Assembly (NCBI RefSeq): GCF_005938125.1 | Contig: NZ_VCQN01000002.1 | Span: 124,001-188,000, forward strand | Direction: 5' to 3' | DNA: 64,000 nt | Source of the DNA: Bacillus sp. BHET2 | GTDB lineage: Bacteria > Bacillota > Bacilli > Bacillales > Bacillaceae_B | Shown: positions 51,113-61,373 of the stretch, one piece after another | How the letters are laid out: each line of letters begins with the position of its first letter | Position numbering within the stretch: position 1 is the first letter of the stretch | Notes under the pieces: model-generated | The model's input: the letters and a program-made list of their open reading frames with translations, nothing else | Database searches by the model: none | Told to the model about the DNA's origin: nothing | Made by a program: the position numbers and the translations under genes

Positions 51113-51709
51113 TTAGGCTACTCTATTGATGTTCCTAAATGAGCTCTTGGATAAAACTGAATTCTCCAAGCGATGAGCCATCATTCCTGCACAGACGGCT
51201 AAGATGATATCCTTCGGTAATGGGACCATCATCCATGCCCATACCAACTTATATGTAAACCCTTCTGGAGCTGCTGCCCAGAGCTTGTAAGCTGCATACA
51301 TCCAGTTCGTACCGAACACATAATTGACCGCCATACCGACTATAGCTGCGAAAATATAGACCTTCATTCCTTTATGCTTTTCAATCAATTTTCCCGTTAT
51401 GTACGCCGTGAAAATAAATGAAACAATAAATCCGAAAGTCGGGCTCACAATGGAAGATAACCCTCCTCCAAATCGGGCAAATACCGGAACCCCCACTAAT
51501 CCGACCAGTGCGTACACCGTCATGGAGATGGCCCCTACTCTCCTTCCTAGTAAGGCTCCTGCTAATATCGCAATGAATGTTTGCAATGTGATAGGCACTC
51601 CACCTATGACCATAAAGGGCACAAATGTTGTGATATTTGCCCCGATTGCCATCAATGCCACAAACATTCCTGCTAATGTAAGATCGATTGTCCTTAATTT
51701 TCCATTCAT
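51113..51709 (-). CDS. bioY: biotin transporter BioY
   Basis: The substrate-binding membrane subunit of an ECF-type biotin importer. Six hydrophobic segments, with the biotin-site motifs GGVPITLQTF and ARFGGGLSSIVSPTFGF (in part: GGLSSIVSPTFGF). The ATG at 51709 (198 aa) follows AAAAGGAGG; the longer frame would run through the promoter and operator. The general EcfA/EcfT subunits are not in the window. Confidence 0.95.
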   Translation of the reverse strand: MNGKLRTIDLTLAGMFVALMAIGANITTFVPFMVIGGVPITLQTFIAILAGALLGRRVGAISMTVYALVGLVGVPVFARFGGGLSSIVSPTFGFIVSFIFTAYITGKLIEKHKGMKVYIFAAIVGMAVNYVFGTNWMYAAYKLWAAAPEGFTYKLVWAWMMVPLPKDIILAVCAGMMAHRLENSVLSKSSFRNINRVA

Positions 51710-51763
51710 CGACTTACCTCCTTTTCCCATTTCTACTACACCATAAGGATACCGCTTGCCATA

Positions 51764-51799
51764 ATTATATGTCAACTTATATTCAGTGAAGGTTAACAC
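51764..51799 (-). promoter_or_regulatory. BirA operator overlapping the bioY promoter
   Basis: GTGTTAACC, 14 bp, AGTTGACAT on the minus strand resembles the BirA operator TTGTTAACC-N14/15-GGTTAACAA (8/9 and 6/9). A TATAAT -10 (51764-51769) directly follows, so BirA-biotinyl-AMP would block the promoter. Confidence 0.7.
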
Positions 51800-51832
51800 A
51801 AATTCCGTAAGTGTGACCCTATCTCTTTAAAC

Positions 51833-51884
51833 AAAAAAAAGGTTAGCGAATGAATGGTTTTTAGTAACCGTTCATTCGCTAACC
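51833..51884 (-). terminator. terminator after recD2
   Basis: GGTTAGCGAATGAACGGTT pairs with AACCATTCATTCGCTAACC (19 bp, one G-U pair), then TTTTTTTTG on the minus strand. It abuts the recD2 stop. Confidence 0.93.
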
Positions 51885-54281
51885 TTATGCTTTCATGAAA
51901 TCAAAAGGGCTTATGCCTTCCATTCCTATCATTGGATCTTCATTCAGCAGGAATTCCTCTATGGGGACATCCTCACCAGATGAATCTCTTTCTACGGTCC
52001 TATCACCATAGAGTAAATTTCTCAGTTTTTCACTCAGGCTCGTCTTGCGAAGAAAGTCATCTTCCCTCTCAACACCAAGTCTGAACGCATCCAGCTCACC
52101 ACAAAGAATGAGGAACTGCTTGCTCCTCGTGATGGCGGTGTATAGTAGATTTCTTCTCAGCATACGATAATAGCTCTTTACAACCGGTAAAATCACGATT
52201 GGAAACTCACTACCTTGTGACTTATGGATTGAACAACAATACGCGTGAGTAATTTGCATGAGGTCCTGTCGGGTATATGTGACCTCGTTCCCTTCGTATG
52301 ACACGATAATCATGTCTTGCTTCTCGGTGTTTTCCTTTGCATAAAAGATTGAAACGATTTCACCTATGTCCCCATTGAAGACATTGTTTTCCGGTTGATT
52401 GACCAATTGAAGCACTTTATCCCCAATCCGGTATTTCACATCTCCAAATGCGATCTCTTTTCGAGTGCCGTCATTGCTATTAAAGATTTCCTGGACAAGT
52501 TCATTCAATCGATCAATACCGGCCGGACCTCGATACATGGGAGCAAGTACCTGGATATCCTTTGGGGAATATCCTTTTTTCTTGGCGTTCTCGACAATTT
52601 TTTGAACGACTTCCGATATCTGATTGGTTCTGCAAGGAAAGAAGGATCGATCTTTCTGCTGCTTCGTTAAATCTGCAGGAACCTGACCCTTTTTCATTGA
52701 GTGAGCGAGCTCAATGATGGAAGATCCTTCTTCCTGTCTATAAATGTCTGTTAACCTGACTGTCGGTACAACTTCCGACTTCAATAGGTCCTTTAGTACC
52801 TGCCCAGGGCCGACAGATGGCAATTGATCTTCATCCCCGACAAATATAACCTGGATATCCTCAGGCAAAGCTTTCAACAATTGGTGGGCGAGCCAGGTAT
52901 CGACCATGGATACTTCATCCACAATCAAAAGCTTTCCTTCAATTGCACGTTCCTCATCACTCTGGAACCCTTCTTGACCATTCCATCCTAATAGTCGATG
53001 AATCGTCATTGCAGGCAGTCCCGTTGATTCAGTCATCCGTTTAGCCGCTCGACCTGTAGGGGCTGTTAACAATACAGGGAATGGTTCATCCTTGTAATCC
53101 TTTGGATCCAATGAGCAACCATGTAAATCAGCAAACAGCTCTACGATTCCCTGAATGACCGTTGTTTTCCCTGTACCCGGTCCTCCGGTTAGAAGAAGCA
53201 TGGGAGACATCAATGCGGTTTCGATAGCTTCCTTTTGGGAAGGTGCATATTGAACCCCCAACCGGTCCTCGAGCGCTCCCAGTGACAGAAGGAATTCCGA
53301 TTGTGGAAATTGATCTTTATACTGGGTTTGAGATAAAATCATTTCGATATTTGTCACGATGCCTTTTTCAGAGAAATAGAGAGAGGGAACATAAACCTTT
53401 GTCCCTTCCCCAACGACTTTACTTTCTTCCTCTAAGGAAACCAATTGACTCGATATTTCGGTGTAATCGATTTTCTCAGGCTGGCTTTTTTCCAGAAGCT
53501 CCTTTACCGAGATTATGAGCTCTTCCGCTTCAAGATATACATGACCCTGCTTGACGCAAACTTGTTCAAGGGTATAGAGACAGCCTGCTTTAATCCTGTC
53601 AGGGTGACTGCCTGTCAGCCCTATCTTAGAGCCTAATTCATCAGCACGGGTAAAACCGATCCCTTCAATATCTTCTACGAGCTTATAGGGATTATTTTGA
53701 ATAATTTCAAGTGCCTGCTCTTTATAGGCCTGGTAAACCTTCATGGAAATTTGAGGTCCAAACCCTAAATCATTCAGCATGATCATAACCCGCTCCAAGC
53801 CTTGATGCTCGGCTAGCGTATCATATATACTTTTCGCCTTTTCTTGTGGAAGTTTCGGAATTTCATCTAAGAGACTAGGATTTTCGAGTATTTTACTAAT
53901 AGCATTTTCCCCGATATGTTCCACAATCTTCTCAGCTGTTTTCTTTCCTATTCCTTTAAATAAATCACTTGATAAATAATGGACGACACCTTGAGTCGTC
54001 TGGGGAATTTCTTTCTTGAAATGTTTCGCATGAAACTGCATGCCAAACTTCGGATGCTCCTGGAACCTTCCGTAAAATATATAGGTCTCATCTTCATGAA
54101 TTTTAGGGAAATTCCCGGTTACGACAGCTTCTTTGTCTTCATATGAATCATTCGTTTCGTCCACCCGAATCCGCACCACCGAATACAGATTTTCCTCGTT
54201 ATGAAAAATGGTGACAAGATGCCTTCCTTTAAGATAGATTTCTTCATCCCCAAACAGCTTTAAAGAATCCTGCTGGCTCAA
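51885..54281 (-). CDS. recD2: ATP-dependent 5'-3' DNA helicase RecD2
   Basis: A RecD-like SF1B helicase in a species group without RecBC; it supports replication and recombination. N-terminal OB/HhH region with FKGIGKKTAEKI (about 108) and IEGIGFTRADELG (about 206), Walker A GGPGTGKTT at 366-374, Walker B LIVDEVSMVD, and the C-terminal motif VI TRSKQFLILCG. Start is TTG at 54281 behind GGGGG. 798 aa (yrrC in B. subtilis). Confidence 0.96.
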   Translation of the reverse strand: MSQQDSLKLFGDEEIYLKGRHLVTIFHNEENLYSVVRIRVDETNDSYEDKEAVVTGNFPKIHEDETYIFYGRFQEHPKFGMQFHAKHFKKEIPQTTQGVVHYLSSDLFKGIGKKTAEKIVEHIGENAISKILENPSLLDEIPKLPQEKAKSIYDTLAEHQGLERVMIMLNDLGFGPQISMKVYQAYKEQALEIIQNNPYKLVEDIEGIGFTRADELGSKIGLTGSHPDRIKAGCLYTLEQVCVKQGHVYLEAEELIISVKELLEKSQPEKIDYTEISSQLVSLEEESKVVGEGTKVYVPSLYFSEKGIVTNIEMILSQTQYKDQFPQSEFLLSLGALEDRLGVQYAPSQKEAIETALMSPMLLLTGGPGTGKTTVIQGIVELFADLHGCSLDPKDYKDEPFPVLLTAPTGRAAKRMTESTGLPAMTIHRLLGWNGQEGFQSDEERAIEGKLLIVDEVSMVDTWLAHQLLKALPEDIQVIFVGDEDQLPSVGPGQVLKDLLKSEVVPTVRLTDIYRQEEGSSIIELAHSMKKGQVPADLTKQQKDRSFFPCRTNQISEVVQKIVENAKKKGYSPKDIQVLAPMYRGPAGIDRLNELVQEIFNSNDGTRKEIAFGDVKYRIGDKVLQLVNQPENNVFNGDIGEIVSIFYAKENTEKQDMIIVSYEGNEVTYTRQDLMQITHAYCCSIHKSQGSEFPIVILPVVKSYYRMLRRNLLYTAITRSKQFLILCGELDAFRLGVEREDDFLRKTSLSEKLRNLLYGDRTVERDSSGEDVPIEEFLLNEDPMIGMEGISPFDFMKA

Positions 54282-54298
54282 GTCAGTGAACCCCCTAA

Positions 54299-54970
54299 CT
54301 ATTCACTTTGTTCATTTTTAAGCTTTTCGATCATCTTGATGCCATACCCTGCTAGCATATGGTCAGGTTGAACGTCGATCGCTTTGTTGAAATACATTAG
54401 TGCCGTATCTGCATCATCCTTATGACCAGCGTACGCTACACCTAAATTGTAATAAGCATCAGCGTGTTCCGGGTCCACTTCCACTACTTGAGATAATTGG
54501 GCAATCGCTTCTTCGTATGCTTCAACTTTTGCTAAGCATAGCCCTAATTGAAAGCGTGCCTCAACATCTTCTGCATTCAGTTCAACACTCCGTTGTAAAT
54601 ACGGTAGAGCGAGTCGTGGTTGCTCTAATTGGAACAGACTAACTCCAAGCATGAAATAGACGTCGGCATTCTCCATCCCTTTTGAAACGGCTTTTTCAAA
54701 CTGATCTTTCGCCTCGTCAAAATTGTTATCGTTAAAGTATAAGTTACCAAGGGAGTAGAAGGCTGCTGCAGCATTCTCGTCGACTGAGATCGCCCTTTCA
54801 AAGAACCTTTTCGCTTTTTCATTGTCCCCTACCGACATAAGAACGTTACCGAAATTAATATACCCTACAGGATCCTTTGGACTTTCTTCAATGGCTTCTG
54901 TAAAGAGTTTTACCGCTTCTTCTACTTTTCCTTCTTGTAAAAACTCAATTCCTTTTAAATTCTTATCCAT
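54299..54970 (-). CDS. yrrB: tetratricopeptide repeat protein YrrB
   Basis: A soluble protein of 223 aa made of about six TPR units (for example GYINFGNVLMSVGDNEKAKRFF and ADAYYNLGVAYAG, quoted in part). It is a protein-protein scaffold; partner unknown. ATG 54970 follows GAGGTG; the open frame to 55063 is not repeat-like. It lies between mnmA and recD2, as yrrB does in B. subtilis. Confidence 0.9.
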   Translation of the reverse strand: MDKNLKGIEFLQEGKVEEAVKLFTEAIEESPKDPVGYINFGNVLMSVGDNEKAKRFFERAISVDENAAAAFYSLGNLYFNDNNFDEAKDQFEKAVSKGMENADVYFMLGVSLFQLEQPRLALPYLQRSVELNAEDVEARFQLGLCLAKVEAYEEAIAQLSQVVEVDPEHADAYYNLGVAYAGHKDDADTALMYFNKAIDVQPDHMLAGYGIKMIEKLKNEQSE

Positions 54971-55083
54971 TTTAAACACCTCTATATTGTCATAATTTAT
55001 GTATGTAAGTTGAGTAATTGTCGTCCCACTTATCGTTACTAGTATACCATAAGGGACACTCAACTATAGTATCGATCCTGATG

Positions 55084-55134
55084 AAAAAAAGGACTGAGAG
55101 ATAAGAGATGACACACCTCTTTTTCTCAGTCCTT
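55084..55134 (-). terminator. terminator after mnmA
   Basis: AAGGACTGAGA pairs with TCTCAGTCCTT across about 28 nt and is followed by TTTTTCAT on the minus strand. Confidence 0.8.
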
Positions 55135-55146
55135 CTTGATTTTGTT

Positions 55147-56262
<1,116 letters not shown>

Positions 56263-56309
56263 TTACGCCACCTCCTTATTCCTTCATTCGCCACTTTCAG
56301 ACGAATGTC

Positions 56310-57452
56310 TTAAGTTGTTAATCGTTTAACAATTTTTGCGACTTCACGGGCAGTCCAGACGATTTGCTCCTCCGTATTGCCCTGACCGAAGCTGAACCGA
56401 ATGGAATTCCGAACATTCTCGGACTGACTGCCATACATGGCGACCAGTACGTGTGAAGGCTCTATAGATCCAGCTGTACAAGCAGATCCACTTGATACAG
56501 CAATACTAGACATATCTAAATTCACCAGCATAGACTCAACATCCGTGCGCGGAAAGCTTAAGTTTAGCACATGGGGCAGACCGTACTCAAGGGATCCGTT
56601 CTCTTCAAATTCTATGTCCTCTGCGGTTAAGATTTCTTTCATAGTATCCTTAAACCTGGAGTACTGAGAATTCTTCTCTTCAATCGTATTCTGAGCCAAT
56701 TTCACCGCTTTACCAAGCCCTGCGATTGCAGGGACATTCTCTGTTCCTGCCCGGCGCTTTCTCTCTTGCTCTCCACCGTATAAACCAGGCTGAATGTCGA
56801 CATCTTTTTTTGAATAAAGAAAGCCGATCCCTTTAGGTCCATTGATCTTATGACCTGATACCGAAAGCAGATCGACTCCGAGCTCTTGCACATTTATATG
56901 AGTCAACCCGAATGCTTGTACCGCATCGGTGTGAAAATAGGCTTGATGATCCTTGAGAAGCTCCCCGATTTCTTTAATCGGTTGAATTGTGCCCACTTCA
57001 TTATTTCCAAACATAACTGTCACGAGAATGGTATCATCTCGAAGCTCCGCCTTTAACTCCTCTACAGAAAGCCTTCCTGTGCGATCAACTGGAATGTAGG
57101 TCACTTCAAAACCAGAGGATTCAAGAAATTTACAGGCATGCAAAACGGCATGATGCTCTGTTTGGGTTGTAATGATGTGCTTTCCTTTTCCTTGATTCGC
57201 TCGTGCTGATCCAATGATAGCGAGATTGTCCGCTTCAGTTCCACCGCTTGTAAAAATGATTTCATTATAATCTGCATGAATGCTTTGGGCAATGATGGTC
57301 CGTGCACGGTCCACTAAATGACGGGATGCGCGGCCAAATGCATGAATGCTCGATGGATTACCAAAGGTCTCCTTCATCACGGATGTCATTTCTTCAATCA
57401 CATCCGGATGCATAGGTGACGTTGCAGCATGATCCAGATACACTCTTTCCAT
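56310..57452 (-). CDS. iscS: cysteine desulfurase (IscS/YrvO type)
   Basis: PLP enzyme that takes sulfur from cysteine and passes it as persulfide. The PLP lysine is in SGHKINGPKG (about residue 202) and the active cysteine in SSGSACTAGS (about 326). 380 aa. It begins 13 bp after cymR and precedes mnmA, so its main job is probably tRNA thiolation. Confidence 0.94.
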   Translation of the reverse strand: MERVYLDHAATSPMHPDVIEEMTSVMKETFGNPSSIHAFGRASRHLVDRARTIIAQSIHADYNEIIFTSGGTEADNLAIIGSARANQGKGKHIITTQTEHHAVLHACKFLESSGFEVTYIPVDRTGRLSVEELKAELRDDTILVTVMFGNNEVGTIQPIKEIGELLKDHQAYFHTDAVQAFGLTHINVQELGVDLLSVSGHKINGPKGIGFLYSKKDVDIQPGLYGGEQERKRRAGTENVPAIAGLGKAVKLAQNTIEEKNSQYSRFKDTMKEILTAEDIEFEENGSLEYGLPHVLNLSFPRTDVESMLVNLDMSSIAVSSGSACTAGSIEPSHVLVAMYGSQSENVRNSIRFSFGQGNTEEQIVWTAREVAKIVKRLTT

Positions 57453-57465
57453 TTATCGTAACCTC

Positions 57466-57885
57466 CTAGATATAGAACATATACGCATCGGATTCACCGT
57501 CATCAGAATGACTGGCTAAATCTTCGATCGTCGTATTATCAAGTACTTCTTTCACCGCATCCCTAATTCGGATCCACAGTTCGCGCTTTGCCGGTTCTTC
57601 ATTTTCAATTCCCTCAACTGGACTAATCGGTCCTTCAAGAATGCGAATAATATCCCCAGCGGTGATTTCAGACGGCTCATGTCCTAGTACATAGCCCCCA
57701 TAAGCACCTCTTATACTTCTAACGAGACCTCCATTACGGAGTGGCGCAACTAACTGCTCCAGATAATGTTCGGAGAGCCCATGTTGTTGAGCAATCGTTT
57801 TAAGGGAAGTTGGTCCATCACCGTGGCGTTTTGCCAATTCAATCATAATTGTTAAACCATATCGGCCTTTAGTAGATATTTTCAT
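57466..57885 (-). CDS. cymR: CymR, master repressor of cysteine metabolism
   Basis: An Rrf2-family winged-helix repressor; in B. subtilis it acts in complex with CysK and controls cystine uptake and the yrrT-mccAB operon. KISTKGRYGLTIMIELA at the start and the HTH GLSEHYLEQLVAPLRNGGLVRS (in part: SEHYLEQLVAPLRNGG) are visible. No iron-sulfur cysteines, which separates it from IscR. ATG 57885 (139 aa) follows GAGGTG. Confidence 0.94.
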   Translation of the reverse strand: MKISTKGRYGLTIMIELAKRHGDGPTSLKTIAQQHGLSEHYLEQLVAPLRNGGLVRSIRGAYGGYVLGHEPSEITAGDIIRILEGPISPVEGIENEEPAKRELWIRIRDAVKEVLDNTTIEDLASHSDDGESDAYMFYI

Positions 57886-57917
57886 GTCCAGCACCTCTAA
57901 TATATTTAATAACGTTC

Positions 57918-57928
57918 CGTTCAGAACG
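57918..57928. promoter_or_regulatory. palindrome in the cymR leader
   Basis: CGTTCAGAACG is an 11-bp palindrome around a central A, between the cymR promoter and ribosome binding site, with an extra CGTTC next to it. Possible operator; unidentified. Confidence 0.35.
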
Positions 57929-57959
57929 AAGCGTATATTTCTTCTGTATTGACTTTGTT

Positions 57960-57989
57960 ATTATAGCATATCCGCCATCTCACTGTGAA
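57960..57989 (-). promoter_or_regulatory. sigma-A promoter of cymR-iscS
   Basis: TTCACA, 18 bp, TATAAT with extended TG (TGCTATAAT) on the minus strand. Confidence 0.75.
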
Positions 57990-58102
57990 AGGGGCGGCTT
58001 CTTTCTATCCGTTACTGTTTCTCAACAACCACAACATTTCCTTAAAAGTATAGCCTGTGATAAAGTGAAACTAACTAGAACGCCAGTTTGGAGAGATGTT
58101 TC

Positions 58103-59377
58103 ATGTCCATAAAACCACTTGCCTTTAAGATGAGACCACGGACCATTGATGAAATCATCGGGCAGCAGCATTTAGTTGGAGAAGGAAAAATTATAGACAG
58201 GATGGTAAAGGCGAAACAGCTTTCGTCCATGATCCTTTATGGCCCACCTGGCATTGGGAAAACGTCCATCGCAAGTGCCATTGCCGGAAGTACTAAATAC
58301 CGATTTAAAACCTTAAATGCCGTAACAAATAATAAAAAAGATATACAAATTGTTGCAGAGGAAGCGAAAATGTCCGGGAAGGTGATCCTTCTCTTGGATG
58401 AGGTTCACCGCCTGGATAAAGGAAAGCAGGATTTCCTACTACCTTATCTAGAGAACGGGATGATCACATTAATAGGTGCTACAACGAGCAATCCTTATCA
58501 TGCGATCAATCCGGCGATTAGAAGCAGATGCCAGATTTTCGAATTAAAGCCCCTTACCATTGAGGAAATGAAAATCGCCCTGACCCGCGCCATCCAAGAT
58601 GAAGAACGGGGATTGGGCGAATATTCGCTCCGTGTAACGGACGAAGCGATTGAACATTTTGCCAGTAGCAGCTTTGGGGATGTTAGAAGTTCGCTAAATG
58701 CATTGGAGTTGGCCGTATTGTCCAGTTCACCGGATGAGAGCGGTGTGATTCATATCGATGTGAACATTGCAGAAGAGTGCCTTCAAAAGAAGAGCTTTTC
58801 CCACGATAAAGATGGAGACGCCCATTACGATGTGGTGAGCGCGTTTCAGAAATCGATTAGGGGCAGTGATGTAAACGCTGCTTTGCACTACCTTGGAAGG
58901 CTCGTTGAAGCGGGAGACCTTCCAAGTATCGCCCGAAGACTGCTGGTGATTGCCTATGAAGATATCGGACTCGCCAACCCCCAGGCTGGACCAAGGACAC
59001 TTGCGGCAGTCGAAACAGCTGAGAAAATCGGATTCCCAGAAGCAAGGATTCCCCTTGCGAACGCGATAATCGAGCTTTGTCTTTCACCTAAATCAAACTC
59101 AGCAATCACAGCTATTGATCTTGCCCTTGGCGATATTCGAAAAGGAAAAAGCGGTGAAGTTCCGGATCACTTGAAGGATGCTCACTATCAGGGTGCCAAA
59201 GAATTGGGAAGAGGAATCGAATATAAGTACCCTCACAGCTATGAATCCGGCTGGGTACCTCAAACCTATCTCCCTGATAAGTTGAAAAATGCACACTACT
59301 ACACCCCTAAATCTACAGGGAAATTCGAACAGGCAATTGCCCAGGTGTATGAAAAGATTAAGAAGCAGATGAAGTAA
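58103..59377 (+). CDS. rarA: replication-associated recombination protein RarA (MgsA)
   Basis: AAA+ ATPase acting at stalled replication forks, related to clamp loaders. FKMRPRTIDEIIGQQHL at the start, Walker A GPPGIGKTS (about 51), Walker B LLLDEVHR, sensor GATTSNP, and the C-terminal tetramer domain (YEDIGLANPQ, SYESGWVPQTYLPD). ATG 58103 (424 aa) is seven bases after GGAGAG. Divergent from cymR (yrvN in B. subtilis). Confidence 0.95.
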   Translation: MSIKPLAFKMRPRTIDEIIGQQHLVGEGKIIDRMVKAKQLSSMILYGPPGIGKTSIASAIAGSTKYRFKTLNAVTNNKKDIQIVAEEAKMSGKVILLLDEVHRLDKGKQDFLLPYLENGMITLIGATTSNPYHAINPAIRSRCQIFELKPLTIEEMKIALTRAIQDEERGLGEYSLRVTDEAIEHFASSSFGDVRSSLNALELAVLSSSPDESGVIHIDVNIAEECLQKKSFSHDKDGDAHYDVVSAFQKSIRGSDVNAALHYLGRLVEAGDLPSIARRLLVIAYEDIGLANPQAGPRTLAAVETAEKIGFPEARIPLANAIIELCLSPKSNSAITAIDLALGDIRKGKSGEVPDHLKDAHYQGAKELGRGIEYKYPHSYESGWVPQTYLPDKLKNAHYYTPKSTGKFEQAIAQVYEKIKKQMK

Positions 59378-59400
59378 GAAAGGCTGCAGATAATGAGCCT

Positions 59401-59450
59401 AAAAAAAGCCTCCTGGACAGGGATTTCTTCCTCTCCGGTAGGCTTTTTTT
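59401..59450 (+). terminator. terminator after rarA
   Basis: AAAAAGCCT pairs with AGGCTTTTT across a loop that holds a second short stem (CCTGGACAGG), ending in T7. Confidence 0.85.
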
Positions 59451-59510
59451 GTTCATGATCAATTTATAAGCGTGCATTTTTAAAGATCAGATGTCATATA
59501 GATCGAAGGT

Positions 59511-59562
59511 TATTGGGCCACTTTGAACGTATATTGGGCCAGAACCAAAATTTATCGGACCA
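59511..59562. repeat. three TAT(T/C)GG(G/A)CCA motifs at 21-bp intervals
   Basis: TATTGGGCCA at 59511-59520 and 59532-59541, and TATCGGACCA at 59553-59562, exactly 21 bp apart. The form (TATCGG core, two-turn spacing, A/T-rich filler) echoes the 13571-13659 array. Confidence 0.8.
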
Positions 59563-59596
59563 AAATGTGAACAACGTATTTTTTCATCAAGTCGAT

Positions 59597-59625
59597 ACCA
59601 TATCTCCATCCCTAAACATACATTA
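59597..59625 (+). promoter_or_regulatory. sigma-K promoter of tgl
   Basis: CATACATTA (59617-59625) fits the sigma-K -10 CATANNNTA exactly. AC lies 18 bp upstream, one base longer than the usual 16-17. B. subtilis tgl is made in the late mother cell. Confidence 0.55.
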
Positions 59626-59651
59626 GTAAAAAGCCCTGGAGGTGTATGGAT

Positions 59652-60371
59652 TTGATTGTGATGGAAAATGAATTATCCCCTAGTGCTTTACCGGATCTGA
59701 CACCTGTCCAAGAAACCATATTTAATACATTAAAAGAAAGCCCGACTGACTATCGTTATCGCAACCTAGGTGAGCTCAAATATGAGTTAAAAATAAGAGA
59801 AAGAATCATTGCGAATGCGAAACAGTTAAATGAAAGTGATGCGAAATTTTCTGCATTCGAGCATTCGAACTTCAACTCCGCTTTTTGGTTAAAAACTCCT
59901 TACGGCTACACACTGAAAGAATCGAAGCTTCCATCAGACGCCATTGAAGATATTTTCACAAACAGCTCCGCCTACAGCTTCGAATGCGTCACAAGCATCG
60001 TGTTAATCTATTATAAGTCGATCCTTGATACAATCACGACACGAAATTTCAATCAGTTGTTCTCCCCACTAATTGTCTGGGGTCACAATTTCAACGACCA
60101 CCTGGGAATGGTTACGTATAAAGGACTGGATTACATTCCGGGAGATGTTTACTATTTCTTTAACCCCGACTTCGAAGACCCGATCTGGATGGGTGAAAAC
60201 TCTGTGTTTATTAAAGAGGATCAGTATTTCGGTCACGGGGTAGGCCTCGTAACCCATGACGAAATGATAGAAGCCCTGAACACACTTCGAAAAAAGGATG
60301 CCAAAGAGTCCGCCTATCTTCTTAATCAAGTGACACGATTAAAGTTTTCCGAACTTTACCGATACGCATAA
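59652..60371 (+). CDS. tgl: protein-glutamine gamma-glutamyltransferase Tgl (spore coat)
   Basis: Crosslinks spore coat proteins by gamma-glutamyl-lysine bonds. AYSFECVTSIVLIYYKSILDTI (in part: FECVTSIVLIYY) aligns with B. subtilis Tgl around its catalytic cysteine; here Cys112. The later GENSVFIKEDQYFGHG and SAYLLNQVTRL also match. The TTG at 59652 is seven bases after GGAGGTG and gives MIVMENEL, like the B. subtilis start; ATG 59646 is too close. 239 aa. Confidence 0.93.
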   Translation: MIVMENELSPSALPDLTPVQETIFNTLKESPTDYRYRNLGELKYELKIRERIIANAKQLNESDAKFSAFEHSNFNSAFWLKTPYGYTLKESKLPSDAIEDIFTNSSAYSFECVTSIVLIYYKSILDTITTRNFNQLFSPLIVWGHNFNDHLGMVTYKGLDYIPGDVYYFFNPDFEDPIWMGENSVFIKEDQYFGHGVGLVTHDEMIEALNTLRKKDAKESAYLLNQVTRLKFSELYRYA

Positions 60372-60405
60372 AAAGTGACGGACCCTGATGAGCCCGTCAC
60401 TTTTT
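60370..60405. terminator. bidirectional terminator, tgl and the ABC operon
   Basis: AAAAAGTGACGG, 12-nt loop, CCGTCACTTTTT, between the convergent tgl and ABC permease genes. Confidence 0.9.
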
Positions 60406-60422
60406 GTTTCAGCTATTCATCT

Positions 60423-61373
60423 CTAAGCTGCTACATCCCGTTTATTAAAGACGATGAAGGCAAGCAGTTGGAATATGGTGAAATAGATGATCAGCATGGT
60501 GATGGAGAAACCCATCGACATACTGTCCACCAAGGGCGATGTAAAGCCAGTATATTGAGTCAGGTCCGTGTTCGCAAATAGACTGTACTTTGCCCAATCA
60601 AATTTAAAGGCAAGTAAAGCCGTTACATTACTCCCCACAAATAAGAGGAATAACGAAATCCCAATTGCCAAAGAACTGCTTCTGAATACAGCCGAAATCA
60701 TGAATGCCATTGTAGCCATCATGACGACATCAATCGATTTTAATAAATAGGTTTTGATCAAGAAACCAACAATGCTCTGCTCAACTACTTTGCCATCCAC
60801 ATACGATAGGTGGGCGGACTGATCTGCCCCACCGAACAAGATAAGTCCCAATAGGTAGGATAGAACAAATAAGACGAAGAGCATACTCATACCAAATAAT
60901 AATACAGAAATATATTTGGATAAAAGAATCCTGGTCCTAGAAATAGGACGGATGAGAAGCAATTTAATGGTGCCCCAACTAAATTCACTAGCCACTATCC
61001 CTGCTGCCACAATGATGGTGAAAAGTGCTACAACGATAACCAAGTACGCATTGGTTTCAACATATGACCAAGTCGTTTCTTTCACTTTAGGTTGAATATC
61101 GTTTTCAATGCGATATTCGCTTATTGCTATTCTTCTTTCAAAGTCTTTCTTACTGAATTTATCCATCTTTGGATTTTGAGAAAGAGCCTGCTGGTTCCCT
61201 TCGATCTCGGTTGCCAATTCCTGCTTCCAGTTTTCCGTTTCCTTTGCTTTCGAGTCATCGTACTTTGTGAAAGCAGCTGTAACACCAATAATGAGAATAA
61301 GCAGTCCGAGCATTACATATGTACCGACCCGCTTGAAGATTTTGGTCCATTCATTTCTAACAAGACTAAGCAT
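60423..61373 (-). CDS. ABC-2 type transporter permease
   Basis: A 316-aa permease: N-terminal span (about residues 17-35), a soluble loop with a charged stretch (about 40-105), then five hydrophobic segments (about 110-310). The motif ASEFSWGTIKLLLIRPISR is typical of ABC-2 permeases. It overlaps the ATPase gene by 8 bp, so the pair works together. Substrate unknown; bacitracin/lantibiotic-type or stress export is a common role. Confidence 0.88.
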   Translation of the reverse strand: MLSLVRNEWTKIFKRVGTYVMLGLLILIIGVTAAFTKYDDSKAKETENWKQELATEIEGNQQALSQNPKMDKFSKKDFERRIAISEYRIENDIQPKVKETTWSYVETNAYLVIVVALFTIIVAAGIVASEFSWGTIKLLLIRPISRTRILLSKYISVLLFGMSMLFVLFVLSYLLGLILFGGADQSAHLSYVDGKVVEQSIVGFLIKTYLLKSIDVVMMATMAFMISAVFRSSSLAIGISLFLLFVGSNVTALLAFKFDWAKYSLFANTDLTQYTGFTSPLVDSMSMGFSITMLIIYFTIFQLLAFIVFNKRDVAA

